The notes below the pieces were generated by a model. The model was not told the DNA's origin and made no database searches. It saw only the letters and a program-made list of their open reading frames with translations. From Ignavibacteriales bacterium (lineage in GTDB: Bacteria > Bacteroidota > Ignavibacteria > UBA10030): a stretch of 64,000 nt of DNA. The position numbers were made by a program, and so were the translations under genes. Positions 24,913 to 33,150 of this stretch are shown here, piece after piece (positions within the stretch are counted from its first letter, which is position 1; each line of letters begins with the position of its first letter). The DNA is taken from assembly GCA_026390595.1 (NCBI GenBank), contig JAPLFQ010000008.1, positions 1-64,000 of the forward strand. The letters are read 5' to 3'.

Positions 24913-25493
24913 AAAGCACACACCTCTCAACTCCCCTCCCCGCCAGACCGCATGGCGGGCTGGTCTCACCCCACATCCTCTCACACGAGAGGGGACGCTT
25001 AATTCTTGGACTTGTCTTCGTCAAGCAGCTTCGTATCCGACGGTCGTCGAGTCTGTATCCAATGAGCAATTGAATCGACGACACCCTCAAGATTCTGCTT
25101 CACTTCTTCGTCAGAAAACCTAAGGAATTGGATTGAGAACTTCTCAATATCACGCTGTCGCTGGCTGTCTTTCGTGAGCTTCCCCTCGTGAGAATCACCA
25201 TCGATTTCGATAGCAAGAAGTAGCTTTGGGCAAAAGAAATCGACGACGAATTCATCGATGGGCTTCTGGCGATGGAAATCGTATTCAAGCAGCTGCTTGT
25301 TCTTCAGTTGCTTCCAGAGTAGAATCTCGGCGAGAATCATGTTGTTGCGCAACATTCTGGCAACTTGCTTCAACCGCGGGTTGTATGGGAGTACTTTACG
25401 TCTCATTTCCTAGTTCCTGATCGAAGCTTGAACAGTCCCCTCTGTGCGTCCGCCTGTGCGAAGGCGAGAGGGGATGGCAGGGGTGTGTGCTTT
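24913..25493. mobile_element. DUF559-nuclease unit bracketed by inverted repeats
   Basis: AAAGCACACACC at 24913-24924 is repeated in perfect inverse at 25482-25493. In both arms it is followed, after exactly eight variable bases, by CCCCTC and then a GCC-rich stretch, so the repeat extends to about 30 bp. The 581-bp interval contains one gene (24999-25406) plus internal hairpins: CCTCTC/GAGAGG just after its stop, CCCCTCT/AGAGGGG before its start, and the 25-bp hairpin seen in the MITE-like copy at 21373. It interrupts the pectin gene run between two esterase genes. Confidence 0.72.
24999..25406 (-). CDS. DUF559 (Vsr/PD-(D/E)xK-like) endonuclease
   Basis: A 135-residue small nuclease-fold protein. 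'LLWKQLKNKQLLEYDFHRQK' followed by 'PIDEFVVDFFCPKLLLAIEI' and DGDSH gives the core: Asp56, then Glu67-x-Asp69, then His73. 'RDIEKFSIQFLRFSDEEV' is the closing part of the DUF559 domain. The family is related to very-short-patch-repair and restriction-like nucleases; its biological role is not established. It has nothing obvious to do with pectin. The flanking inverted repeats and hairpins suggest it is the only gene of a small mobilisable unit (inference). Confidence 0.9.
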   Translation of the reverse strand: MRRKVLPYNPRLKQVARMLRNNMILAEILLWKQLKNKQLLEYDFHRQKPIDEFVVDFFCPKLLLAIEIDGDSHEGKLTKDSQRQRDIEKFSIQFLRFSDEEVKQNLEGVVDSIAHWIQTRRPSDTKLLDEDKSKN

Positions 25494-25528
25494 TCTTTGC
25501 CAATGTCGCTTAGAAGCACACACGCTCC

Positions 25529-26518
25529 TCATCTTCCTTTGAGCGTCTTGTCTAGGAACGTGACGATGTAACCGAGCGCTTCATCAAACCACGGATGGAA
25601 GAGCCAGAACGGATGCGGTGTATTGGAAATGGTGTGCACCTCGGAGTAGATGCCGAGTTTCTTCATCTTTGCGATGCCTTCATCACGGCCGGCATGATAC
25701 CGCGGCAAGGAACTGTTCACGAAGAGAATCGGAGCGGTTGTCTCGCCAAAATAATTGATCGGTGATGCTTCCCGCCAAAGGTCCGGCTTCTCCTTGAATG
25801 AAGCGCCAAACCATGCTTTCCCCGCCGATGGCTTTTCGGGAATACTGTCTTTCGCGCTCTCAGCGGGATCGGTGAAATCCAGCACGCCATCGATGTCGAT
25901 AACGGCCTGCACGCGGCTTGATTGGCGCAGGTCCCCAAGTGAGCCTTCGAACCCCTCCACGTCCCCTGTCGTTCCCAGAAACGCCGCAAGCTCACCACCT
26001 GCGGAGCAGCCATACACTGCAATCTTCTTTGGATCCATGTTGAACTTCCCTGCGTTCCCCCGCATCCACCGGATGGCCGCCTTGAGGTCGTGAACACCAG
26101 TTGGATAGAGTGCTTCTGTCGATAAGCGATACTCTACCGTGGCGGTAACATATCCCTTCGCCGCCAGGTGCTGTGCCATCGGCCATTCCATCTGCCGGTA
26201 CCCCGATCTCCAGCCGCCTCCGTGAATCAACAGTACGGCCGGGTACCCCTTCGCCAATTTTTTCACCGGCGCGAAAAGGTCGACGTGAAGGTCTCTGGAA
26301 CCATCGCTCGCGTACACGATATTCTCCTGAACAGTCACTCCTGAGGGGACCTTTGGTTCAACAAGTCTCGCGTGCGGATACTGTTTGAGCACTTTCGCCG
26401 CTGTATTGCTGACTGTAAATGAAGTATCACGCGGCACCGAAACCACTGCTTTTTGCTGAGCAGCAGATACGCACACAAGAACGAGAATTGCAGTCAGGCA
26501 TGAGAATCGTTGTACCAT
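25529..26518 (-). CDS. Exported alpha/beta-hydrolase esterase
   Basis: A 329-residue secreted esterase with a signal peptide ending VSAAQQ. The oxyanion motif is HGGGWRSG (about residue 99) and the nucleophile elbow is GCSAGG with Ser172. The fold and 'NGRDLHVDLF'-style N-terminus match the BD-FAE/acetylesterase group, so a carbohydrate acetyl- or feruloyl-esterase acting on pectin is likely. The start is set by GGGAAGG five bases before ATG 26518. It lies 25 bp downstream of the PL10 lyase gene. Confidence 0.85.
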   Translation of the reverse strand: MVQRFSCLTAILVLVCVSAAQQKAVVSVPRDTSFTVSNTAAKVLKQYPHARLVEPKVPSGVTVQENIVYASDGSRDLHVDLFAPVKKLAKGYPAVLLIHGGGWRSGYRQMEWPMAQHLAAKGYVTATVEYRLSTEALYPTGVHDLKAAIRWMRGNAGKFNMDPKKIAVYGCSAGGELAAFLGTTGDVEGFEGSLGDLRQSSRVQAVIDIDGVLDFTDPAESAKDSIPEKPSAGKAWFGASFKEKPDLWREASPINYFGETTAPILFVNSSLPRYHAGRDEGIAKMKKLGIYSEVHTISNTPHPFWLFHPWFDEALGYIVTFLDKTLKGR

Positions 26519-26543
26519 GGCAACCTTCCCTTTCAAAGAAATC

Positions 26544-27686
26544 TTACCGGAGGACATTCCTTACGGAGTGTTTCTTCACCCACTCCGGGTATTCTTTCTC
26601 GAGCAATCGTTGAGGCCAGTACCCCAGCCAGCTATAGTGGTTCCGACGTTCGAATGATATTTCCGCGAGGGCGTAGCGCTTGACTCCATCTCTGCCGCAG
26701 AAGAACGGCCTGTTCGTACCAATTTCGTAGAACCTTGCCCACATCGGCTTGGCCGAAGAATCTTTGAGGACGATCCTGTTTCTTCCTTCAGGTCCGAGTG
26801 TGTCGGACACTTCGGTCACTTTGATCCCGTAGATTTTCACCTTCTTGAACCATTTCACAGCCGCCTGCACGGAGGCGATGATTTCACCGGTCGGGTTCTC
26901 AATGCCCATGAGGAATTCAATGATGCCAACAGATTCTTCACCGCTGAGGGAGGGCAATTCGTACGTCCTCGCTTTCGCCGGACTGAAATCCTTCTCGTCG
27001 TGCTGAGCACACCAGGCTGTCAGATCGCCGTTGACGCGGATCTGGCATTTGAGTATGCACCGGATCCCTTTTTCCACTGCCGTTGCGGCCTTTGCCTTTC
27101 GTTCTTCATCGAGGAATGCGAAGTCCGCACCTCCGCGGGAAGCATCCCGCAGGAGTTTCATTGCTCCGATCATAGCGTCATCGTTGAACGTGATGTGCGA
27201 ATAGTACCCCTGTCGCAGCGGATAGAACTGCGGCCACCCTCCGTTTTCGTACTGAGCCCGGAGCAAATAATCGAATCCCCGAATGAAGGAAGTTTTGAAC
27301 TGGCCGAGCTTTGTCTCCCGATACACCTTCGCGAGATAGCGGAGCTGTGTGTAGGTAGCGCTGTTATCGATCGTAGAACTATCGAGATGGTTGATGGCTT
27401 TCAGCTGTTTTCGTGAAACTTCATCCAGCACTTCTGCCATGTCGATATTTTTTGGCCATCCGCCCGAAGGAAACTGATACAGCAGCAGGTTGTCTGCAAT
27501 TCTGATAGCTTCCGGGCTCCCGTACCAGTGTTCCCGTTGGGTGAGAGACGCCCACCAATGTACGGTTTTCGCATTCTGAGCAAGACCACTCGACAAAACG
27601 ATGAGAAGAAGCAACGTCGTCGGTACAAGTGAGGACCAGATTCCGCCTCTACGCTCGCTCTGTTTCGACAGATCACCGCGGATCAT
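26544..27686 (-). CDS. Exported pectate lyase, PL10 family
   Basis: Cleaves homogalacturonan by beta-elimination. The 380-residue protein has a signal peptide (SLVPTTLLLLIVLSSGLAQ) and the (alpha/alpha)3-barrel PL10 signatures 'NNLLLYQFPSGGWPKNIDM'-like N-terminus, 'YLLRAQYENGGWPQFYPLRQ' and 'NGDLTAWCAQHDEKDFSPAK' followed by ARTYELPSLSG with the catalytic Asp/Arg region. It corresponds to the PelA/Pel-15E type. AGGAG five bases before ATG 27686 fixes the start; a 33-codon upstream extension is rejected. Next downstream is the alpha/beta esterase. Confidence 0.93.
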   Translation of the reverse strand: MIRGDLSKQSERRGGIWSSLVPTTLLLLIVLSSGLAQNAKTVHWWASLTQREHWYGSPEAIRIADNLLLYQFPSGGWPKNIDMAEVLDEVSRKQLKAINHLDSSTIDNSATYTQLRYLAKVYRETKLGQFKTSFIRGFDYLLRAQYENGGWPQFYPLRQGYYSHITFNDDAMIGAMKLLRDASRGGADFAFLDEERKAKAATAVEKGIRCILKCQIRVNGDLTAWCAQHDEKDFSPAKARTYELPSLSGEESVGIIEFLMGIENPTGEIIASVQAAVKWFKKVKIYGIKVTEVSDTLGPEGRNRIVLKDSSAKPMWARFYEIGTNRPFFCGRDGVKRYALAEISFERRNHYSWLGYWPQRLLEKEYPEWVKKHSVRNVLR

Positions 27687-27839
27687 TATCTCTCCTGAAC
27701 AGGGACTCAACGTGCTTAGAAACAACCACGCCCGCGGTAAAAGGAATTTGTGATAACCGATATTGCCCGACCCGGAGCAGGTCACGAGTCATTCTCCTCT
27801 ATAGCCCGGATCGTTGCTTCGCTACAGTTCAACCAGGTT

Positions 27840-28031
27840 GTCCGACAGTTGCACTGTCGGACTCAACCCATGCGAGAGTTCCACTCTCGGGTTTTCCCCA
27901 AGGTGTTGATCTCTTCGGGCAAAGAACAGGTACACATGGCCGCTGCATGAGGAGTTTGGTAACAAGTTTAACTGATCTTCTGGAGTAAGACTCCAGCATG
28001 GGCCTTCTTCGACAGTATAACTGTCGAAGAA
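27840..28031. repeat. Four hairpins with AGT-NNN-ACT core, in two pairs spaced 30 bp
   Basis: Perfect dyads lie at 27840-27862 (10-bp stem, loop TGC), 27873-27889 (7 bp, TCC), 27980-27996 (7 bp, AAG) and 28005-28031 (12 bp, ATA). In all four the loop-closing triplets are AGT...ACT. Centres fall at 27851, 27881, 27988 and 28018, so each pair is spaced exactly 30 bp. They occupy the otherwise empty interval between the outer-membrane barrel stop and the PL10 gene start (27687-28182). None is followed by a T-run. Confidence 0.8.
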
Positions 28032-28182
28032 CAGCAGGCACGCGGGGAACAATGGTCGATGATGAAACACAAAAAGGGTAAAGTAAGTGAAGCTCCTAGG
28101 CTCAAACAGATGGTTTCACGCTACCTGGGCGGACTTTGTTCCTTTTGGCGGAGAGATAGAGAACTTGTGTGACTCACCACTG

Positions 28183-29730
28183 CTAGTTCATCCCTGGAAT
28201 CGTATAGGAAAAACTCGCAACGACGCTGCTGGTAAATTGCCGGTTGATGCTCACCGCGTTGGACCAGGTGTCAACATATTTCATGTCTGCATACTCATAG
28301 GTGACATTGAGCATCCCGTTCGCCACCTTCACGCCGCACCCGAGCCCGTACACCGGATAATTCACCGGCTCGCCGCGAATGCCTGCCGTGAGAGGCTGAT
28401 AGACTTCCTGATAGTTGCTGACGCCTCCGCGGATGGTGAGCCATGGGTTCGCCTGTAGCTCACCCCCGACATGCAGAACCGAACAGGAGAGCCACGGATT
28501 TGTCACCGATCCACCAGCGCTGGTATAGTCCGCGGATGCATAGGGTCGAATCTCGTAACTGATGCCAAGCTTCAGATTCTCTCTGATCCACAGGCCAATC
28601 CCAAATGAACCACGCCACGGAAGCGTAATCTTATCCTGGCCGCTGATCGAGCCGGACGTGTGGACTGTAATCGAATCAATCTTGGAGAGGAATCTCTTTG
28701 ACGCCGCGACCGAATCCTGCGAGAATGTCATGGTAAAATCCCGCGTGATCGTCGTTGGCGGCTTGATCGAGAACCCGAAATTGAAATACCGGCTGGTGTA
28801 CTCAGCGCTGAGCGCAAACTCGGCGCCGCTATAGTCGGACGTTCCGGTTTTCGTATAGCTCGTCGTACCCGGCCGGTCGAGTCGCATGGAACTGGTGAAG
28901 AAGAGCATTCTGCCGCGACCAACCTGCACTTCGATGTCATCCGTGCTTCCCTTGAGGATCATGCCGCTGACACCGACGGAAAGTTTCTCAGAGATGGATG
29001 CAGAGAGTGCACCGCCATAACCGTAAATCGATCCATCCCGTTGCTGGTACGACTGATACCAATAGGAAACGTAGGGATTCCGGTCCAGGCCGGCGGTGGC
29101 TATTGTCCCGTTCAGAACGGAAAGGACAGAGGGAGTCATAACGTTGTTGTTCTGATAGAACCAGTTGAGGTTCGCGTACTCCGTCGCGCCCACGGCCCCG
29201 ACCATGCGGATGCCGCCGAGTGTGAACGGCGCTGCCGCGCTGAATTGAATCGGCACGCTCTTGTTTTGTGATCTGCTCCAGTTCGGTCCGATCGAGTCGA
29301 ACGGCCGCTGCACGGAATCAGCCTGAGTTCTGAGAATGACTTTGATGCCCGCGTAGTACGCGTTCGTGTCTGGATCACTGATCAAGCCCGTGGTTCCTTC
29401 CAGAAGAGGAGCAAGGGCCGATGTACCCTGAACTCCGGCATAGTGCTGCTCCTGGTAGGAGTTCCCAAGCCTCTGCAGCCCGCCGATGGAGAATTGAATG
29501 CCTTGCAGAGAGGTCAAGGAGGCCGGATTCGTAAACATCAATGAAACGTCGTTTTTGATACCGAAGGTGATGCCCCCCGCACCGCGCGCCGCTGCAGATT
29601 GAGTGGTTGTCTGGCTCAATCCCTGGAAGGTCAACGGATTGCCGTACCCCTGCGCAACCACCTGCTGTGCACAAAGCAAGAAGAGACAGAGGAGCATCAC
29701 ATATGCGAATGTGTTGTCTATGTGTTTCAT
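28183..29730 (-). CDS. Outer-membrane beta-barrel protein (OmpP1/FadL-like)
   Basis: A 515-residue exported protein: signal peptide ending VVAQ, then 'GLSQTTTQSAAARGAGGITFG' and NDVSLMFTNPASLTSLQG, the N-terminal pattern of the FadL/OmpP1-type barrels in Bacteroidota, followed by alternating amphipathic strands and ending YTIPGMN. Last gene of a five-gene run (GH28, TonB receptor, secreted T9SS protein, PorV-like protein, this protein). Its ATG overlaps the stop of the PorV-like gene (TAATG). It may be a diffusion channel for oligogalacturonides; that is inference from context. Confidence 0.75.
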   Translation of the reverse strand: MKHIDNTFAYVMLLCLFLLCAQQVVAQGYGNPLTFQGLSQTTTQSAAARGAGGITFGIKNDVSLMFTNPASLTSLQGIQFSIGGLQRLGNSYQEQHYAGVQGTSALAPLLEGTTGLISDPDTNAYYAGIKVILRTQADSVQRPFDSIGPNWSRSQNKSVPIQFSAAAPFTLGGIRMVGAVGATEYANLNWFYQNNNVMTPSVLSVLNGTIATAGLDRNPYVSYWYQSYQQRDGSIYGYGGALSASISEKLSVGVSGMILKGSTDDIEVQVGRGRMLFFTSSMRLDRPGTTSYTKTGTSDYSGAEFALSAEYTSRYFNFGFSIKPPTTITRDFTMTFSQDSVAASKRFLSKIDSITVHTSGSISGQDKITLPWRGSFGIGLWIRENLKLGISYEIRPYASADYTSAGGSVTNPWLSCSVLHVGGELQANPWLTIRGGVSNYQEVYQPLTAGIRGEPVNYPVYGLGCGVKVANGMLNVTYEYADMKYVDTWSNAVSINRQFTSSVVASFSYTIPGMN

Positions 29731-30755
29731 TAGAATCCCACTCCTAAGCTTATGCGATGAACATTTCCAAGGTTGTAGTTGAGGGCTCCGTAACTATAGT
29801 CGAACGACATCCTCAGCTGAGCCACAGACTGCTGAAAACCAACCCCGGCAGTGAACCCGTCCGCGTCATAGTTGAATTTATAACCGGCGCGGAGCGCAAC
29901 GCTGCCGGCGTACACATACTCCATCCCGACGTGAGCCTGCTGTGCGTAGTCATTCGGTTGAAACAGATCGAACGCGATTCCCAGCCGGCTCTCTTCACTT
30001 TCAGCCAGAAGAGCATTGGTGCCGATCAGGTCTCCCGCAATGCCAACGCGCAGCGCCATGGGAACCGGTGATGCTTCTGATGCATACCGGACATTTGCGC
30101 CGAAGTTCTGCATCGACGCGGCAATCCGTACGGTTCGGAAGCCTGTGTTGTAGTTCAGTCCAAAATCAAAGATGAGACCATCTCCCCACGTGTTCACGGT
30201 TGACGTGTCACCGGAGCTCGAGACTGCAACTGCCGTTGCTCCGTTGTAGAGCGATTCACGGGCGTATTTCACCGAAAGGCCCGTCGAGAACTTGTCGGTG
30301 ATCTGGCTCGCGTAGCTCAATCCGACGAGGTACGTGAACGGGTGAAATGAGTTTCCCGTAAGCCCCGGAGTACCGATATCATCTTTGTACGGGGATGCCC
30401 AGAGCGCCTCGGGGATTTCTCCAAAATCGACGTACTGGAGTTGCAGCCCAACAGCTCCAAAGCTCGCCACTGGCATTGCAAAGGAAAGCGCTCCCTGCTT
30501 CGTATCAAAGATCCATTTTAGATATGTCATCGAGAGTTCGCGTTTCTCGATGTTTGCCACGCCCGCGGGATTCCAGAACACCGCCTCGGCGCCGGATGCC
30601 AGTACGCTGTAGGCATCACCCATCGCCGTTGCGCGGGCACAAGGCATAACCTTGAGGAATTGCATCGATGTACTGCCGACTTTCTGCGACCATGCGTTCG
30701 GCGAGAACAACAATATCGCAAGAAACGGCAACAGGTATGTTGTGATTTTTTTCAT
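29730..30755 (-). CDS. PorV/PorQ-family outer-membrane protein
   Basis: A 341-residue protein with signal peptide MKKITTYLLPFLAILLFSP and the hallmark 'CARATAMGDAYSVLASGAEA' plus VFWNPAGVANI of PorV/PorQ proteins, which shuttle T9SS cargo from the translocon to the attachment complex at the cell surface. It lies between a secreted T9SS-type protein and a second barrel protein, so it may be a dedicated shuttle for pectin enzymes. The long upstream extension overlaps the preceding gene and is rejected; the start is the ATG at 30755 with GAGG 11 bases upstream. Confidence 0.85.
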   Translation of the reverse strand: MKKITTYLLPFLAILLFSPNAWSQKVGSTSMQFLKVMPCARATAMGDAYSVLASGAEAVFWNPAGVANIEKRELSMTYLKWIFDTKQGALSFAMPVASFGAVGLQLQYVDFGEIPEALWASPYKDDIGTPGLTGNSFHPFTYLVGLSYASQITDKFSTGLSVKYARESLYNGATAVAVSSSGDTSTVNTWGDGLIFDFGLNYNTGFRTVRIAASMQNFGANVRYASEASPVPMALRVGIAGDLIGTNALLAESEESRLGIAFDLFQPNDYAQQAHVGMEYVYAGSVALRAGYKFNYDADGFTAGVGFQQSVAQLRMSFDYSYGALNYNLGNVHRISLGVGF

Positions 30756-30768
30756 TGTTCTCATGTCC

Positions 30769-33120
30769 TCAATGTATAATGACGAATTTTCCGGTAGCCC
30801 GAACACCAGTGTCGTTGTCTTCCACGATGTAGAAATACACTCCCGAGGCGATTCGCTGGCTGTTACGCGAAATCTGGAACCATTCGTGCGAGTACGTGTT
30901 CGAGTTGTGTTCAACCGTCCCGATGAGCTGACCGCTATAGGAGAATACTCTGATCGTAGAGTTCTTCGGCAAACCGTAGAACCCGACCTTGTCTTTGATG
31001 TCTCCTTCTCTTGTCGATCCGCCAAAACTGCTGGACAAAATGAGGGGGTTGGGGGCGACGTAGAGACTTCCACCCAGAGCTAGTACGGCTCCCTTTTGAG
31101 TAGGATGATAGGTGATGTTGGTCATTCCGCTCTTTCCACCGAGCGAGTCAACCGTGATCACTGCGTAATAGTAGTTTTCACTCAACAAGCTCGCAGCATC
31201 GCGGTACACGTAATTATTGGGATATGCAACGTCCTTGTTGAAGTAGCGTGGATCCCTGATTCCTACACTGTCCAGGCGGGTCCATGGTCCCAATCCTTCA
31301 GGGGATTTCAGGACGATGTAATGGCTCATACCGGCCTTGATGCGCCCTGCAGCTTTCGCGGATTGAACGGCCGGCAGTGCGGTGAACCCTTCAACCTGCG
31401 GGCCCCATACAATCTTGTTCTTCACATCTGCCGCGTCATAGACAAAGAGCGCGGGGGCGGGTATAGGAATGTAGGTTTTCGTTGACCCATAGACTCCTGT
31501 CTCGGGTGAGTTCTCGGGCTTAAACTGCAATTTGTTGTAGTTCACCAAATCGCCACCGACGTACATCTGAATCGCCCGATCTGCCACATCGCGCAGTGAG
31601 ATGACCGGGGAAGGATCGGCACTGGAGATTTTTCCTGTAACGTACCAGGGAAGCTTGTGCGTTTTCAGGTACGCACTTCCCATGTAGCTGACACCGGCGA
31701 TCCCTGAGAGTCCCGGATACGTCAATGAATCATACCAGCTGACCACGGGTTCGTAGTACTGACGGGAGGAACTGAAAGCCCCGCCTGCATCCCGATAGAC
31801 GGTGTCTGCCGGCGTTCCCGGACCATACCCTACGAGTTGTGCAATCGTGAACTTGAGATGCTGACCCTTCGCGAACACGTAGGGTCCGTACGATGAATAG
31901 TGCAAGGTCGTCTGTGAGTAGTTTCCGTTGCTGAGTGCTCTCGGTCTCCCACGGCCTTGCCAATAATCCATGAGCGCCTTATTCGTTACCGGGTCAACCG
32001 CTTTTGTTGGAACATTGTACGTAGCCCAGTAGGTCGAGTCTGTTTTTGCAGTCGAAGTGGTGGACTTGAAATCGAATGCGGAGTATGGACGCGCCGAAAG
32101 GGTTAATCCATAGGATATCGCCCGGGAGGCACTCAGATCGACATTTCTATTGGGTATTTGCTGAGCAGTGTACGGCTGCAGGAACTTGCCGTTCGCATCC
32201 CAAACACGGGCGGTATCAGTCAATGTGTACGATGTCAAGTTCTTCGCCTGCAGATGGTCGTAATCGTAGTGGAGCATCATGACGCCGACCGCTTGAGGCC
32301 CGTTCAGTCCTCCGCGATTTCCGTCACCGGACCATGCATTGAAATACTGCGGATCGGGAAATCCATCTCTGCCGTGCACATAGCTCAGGTAGCGAGTAAA
32401 ATTGTATCTGGCATAGACTTCGCGTGCGCGGGTTGTCACAGAAGATTCGTTCCATACTCCATACCGCCTCTGGAGACTTAATGCTGAAGGGGCAATGGCG
32501 TTCTCAAACATCACCATACCATCTGTGTAGTCGATAACGTCATCGTTGACGATATCGTACTCGATGATAAGGAACGCATCGTACCCGGGGAAGCTCCATG
32601 CTCTGCTTGTTTGTGTGATTGTGAGCTTCATCGGGTCGGTCGTCCGGTATTTCGTGACGATGATCTCTTCTGCTTCATTTGGATTGTAGGAGGAGTTCAG
32701 CGATCCGTCTGCGAGGATCGGAAAATTCTCCGTCCGCGTAATGCTGCCGGGAATGACGTAGATGCCGGCAATCGTTGTGGCATTGCCGGATCCGTCCGTG
32801 ATTCCGCCGCATGCTTTCGCGACGTACGTTCCGTTGATCTTGGCCTGGAAAAGGATCCCGCCGCCAAATCCATTTTGGTGTCCCCAAAACACAATCTGGT
32901 TCAATGTCTGTCTCGAATTGGGGGGCCATTCCAGCGACGACGTCCCTTCGGGCAACCCGATGGTGGTCGAATTACTCGCTTCCAGGGCCCTCCCCGTTTC
33001 ACCGGTGTTATAGATCGTCTGGCGGAGCATACTGCGCGTGTGCGTCTTGAAATCACGCTGCGACAGCGCTACAGACGAGAATACAATCACCATGAGAAGG
33101 AAAACTGTTGTGTGTTTCAT
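30769..33120 (-). CDS. Large secreted protein with C-terminal sorting-type domain
   Basis: A 783-residue exported protein (signal peptide ending SVALSQ) of unknown catalytic nature. The body has no glycosidase motif I recognise. The last 100 residues have fibronectin/sorting-domain character: 'LYVAPNPLILSSSFGG', 'STIRVFSYSGQLIGTVEHNS' and 'IASGVYFYIVEDNDTGVRAT', ending KFVIIH, which fits T9SS export. Position between a TonB receptor and a PorV-like gene suggests a cell-surface glycan-binding partner of the receptor that takes the place of SusD; inferred from order only. Confidence 0.65.
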   Translation of the reverse strand: MKHTTVFLLMVIVFSSVALSQRDFKTHTRSMLRQTIYNTGETGRALEASNSTTIGLPEGTSSLEWPPNSRQTLNQIVFWGHQNGFGGGILFQAKINGTYVAKACGGITDGSGNATTIAGIYVIPGSITRTENFPILADGSLNSSYNPNEAEEIIVTKYRTTDPMKLTITQTSRAWSFPGYDAFLIIEYDIVNDDVIDYTDGMVMFENAIAPSALSLQRRYGVWNESSVTTRAREVYARYNFTRYLSYVHGRDGFPDPQYFNAWSGDGNRGGLNGPQAVGVMMLHYDYDHLQAKNLTSYTLTDTARVWDANGKFLQPYTAQQIPNRNVDLSASRAISYGLTLSARPYSAFDFKSTTSTAKTDSTYWATYNVPTKAVDPVTNKALMDYWQGRGRPRALSNGNYSQTTLHYSSYGPYVFAKGQHLKFTIAQLVGYGPGTPADTVYRDAGGAFSSSRQYYEPVVSWYDSLTYPGLSGIAGVSYMGSAYLKTHKLPWYVTGKISSADPSPVISLRDVADRAIQMYVGGDLVNYNKLQFKPENSPETGVYGSTKTYIPIPAPALFVYDAADVKNKIVWGPQVEGFTALPAVQSAKAAGRIKAGMSHYIVLKSPEGLGPWTRLDSVGIRDPRYFNKDVAYPNNYVYRDAASLLSENYYYAVITVDSLGGKSGMTNITYHPTQKGAVLALGGSLYVAPNPLILSSSFGGSTREGDIKDKVGFYGLPKNSTIRVFSYSGQLIGTVEHNSNTYSHEWFQISRNSQRIASGVYFYIVEDNDTGVRATGKFVIIH

Positions 33121-33150
33121 GTTGGATTCTCGCTAATGGTTTGTTGGTTT

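Noticed and set aside
27840-28031. CRISPR-like array
   Set aside because: Spacing is regular only within pairs, the stems differ in sequence, and there are no conserved repeats of 24 bases or more and no cas genes.
30769-33120. SusD homologue
   Set aside because: It follows a TonB receptor as SusD would, but it has no lipobox, no TPR-like helical pattern, and ends in a beta-rich sorting-type domain.
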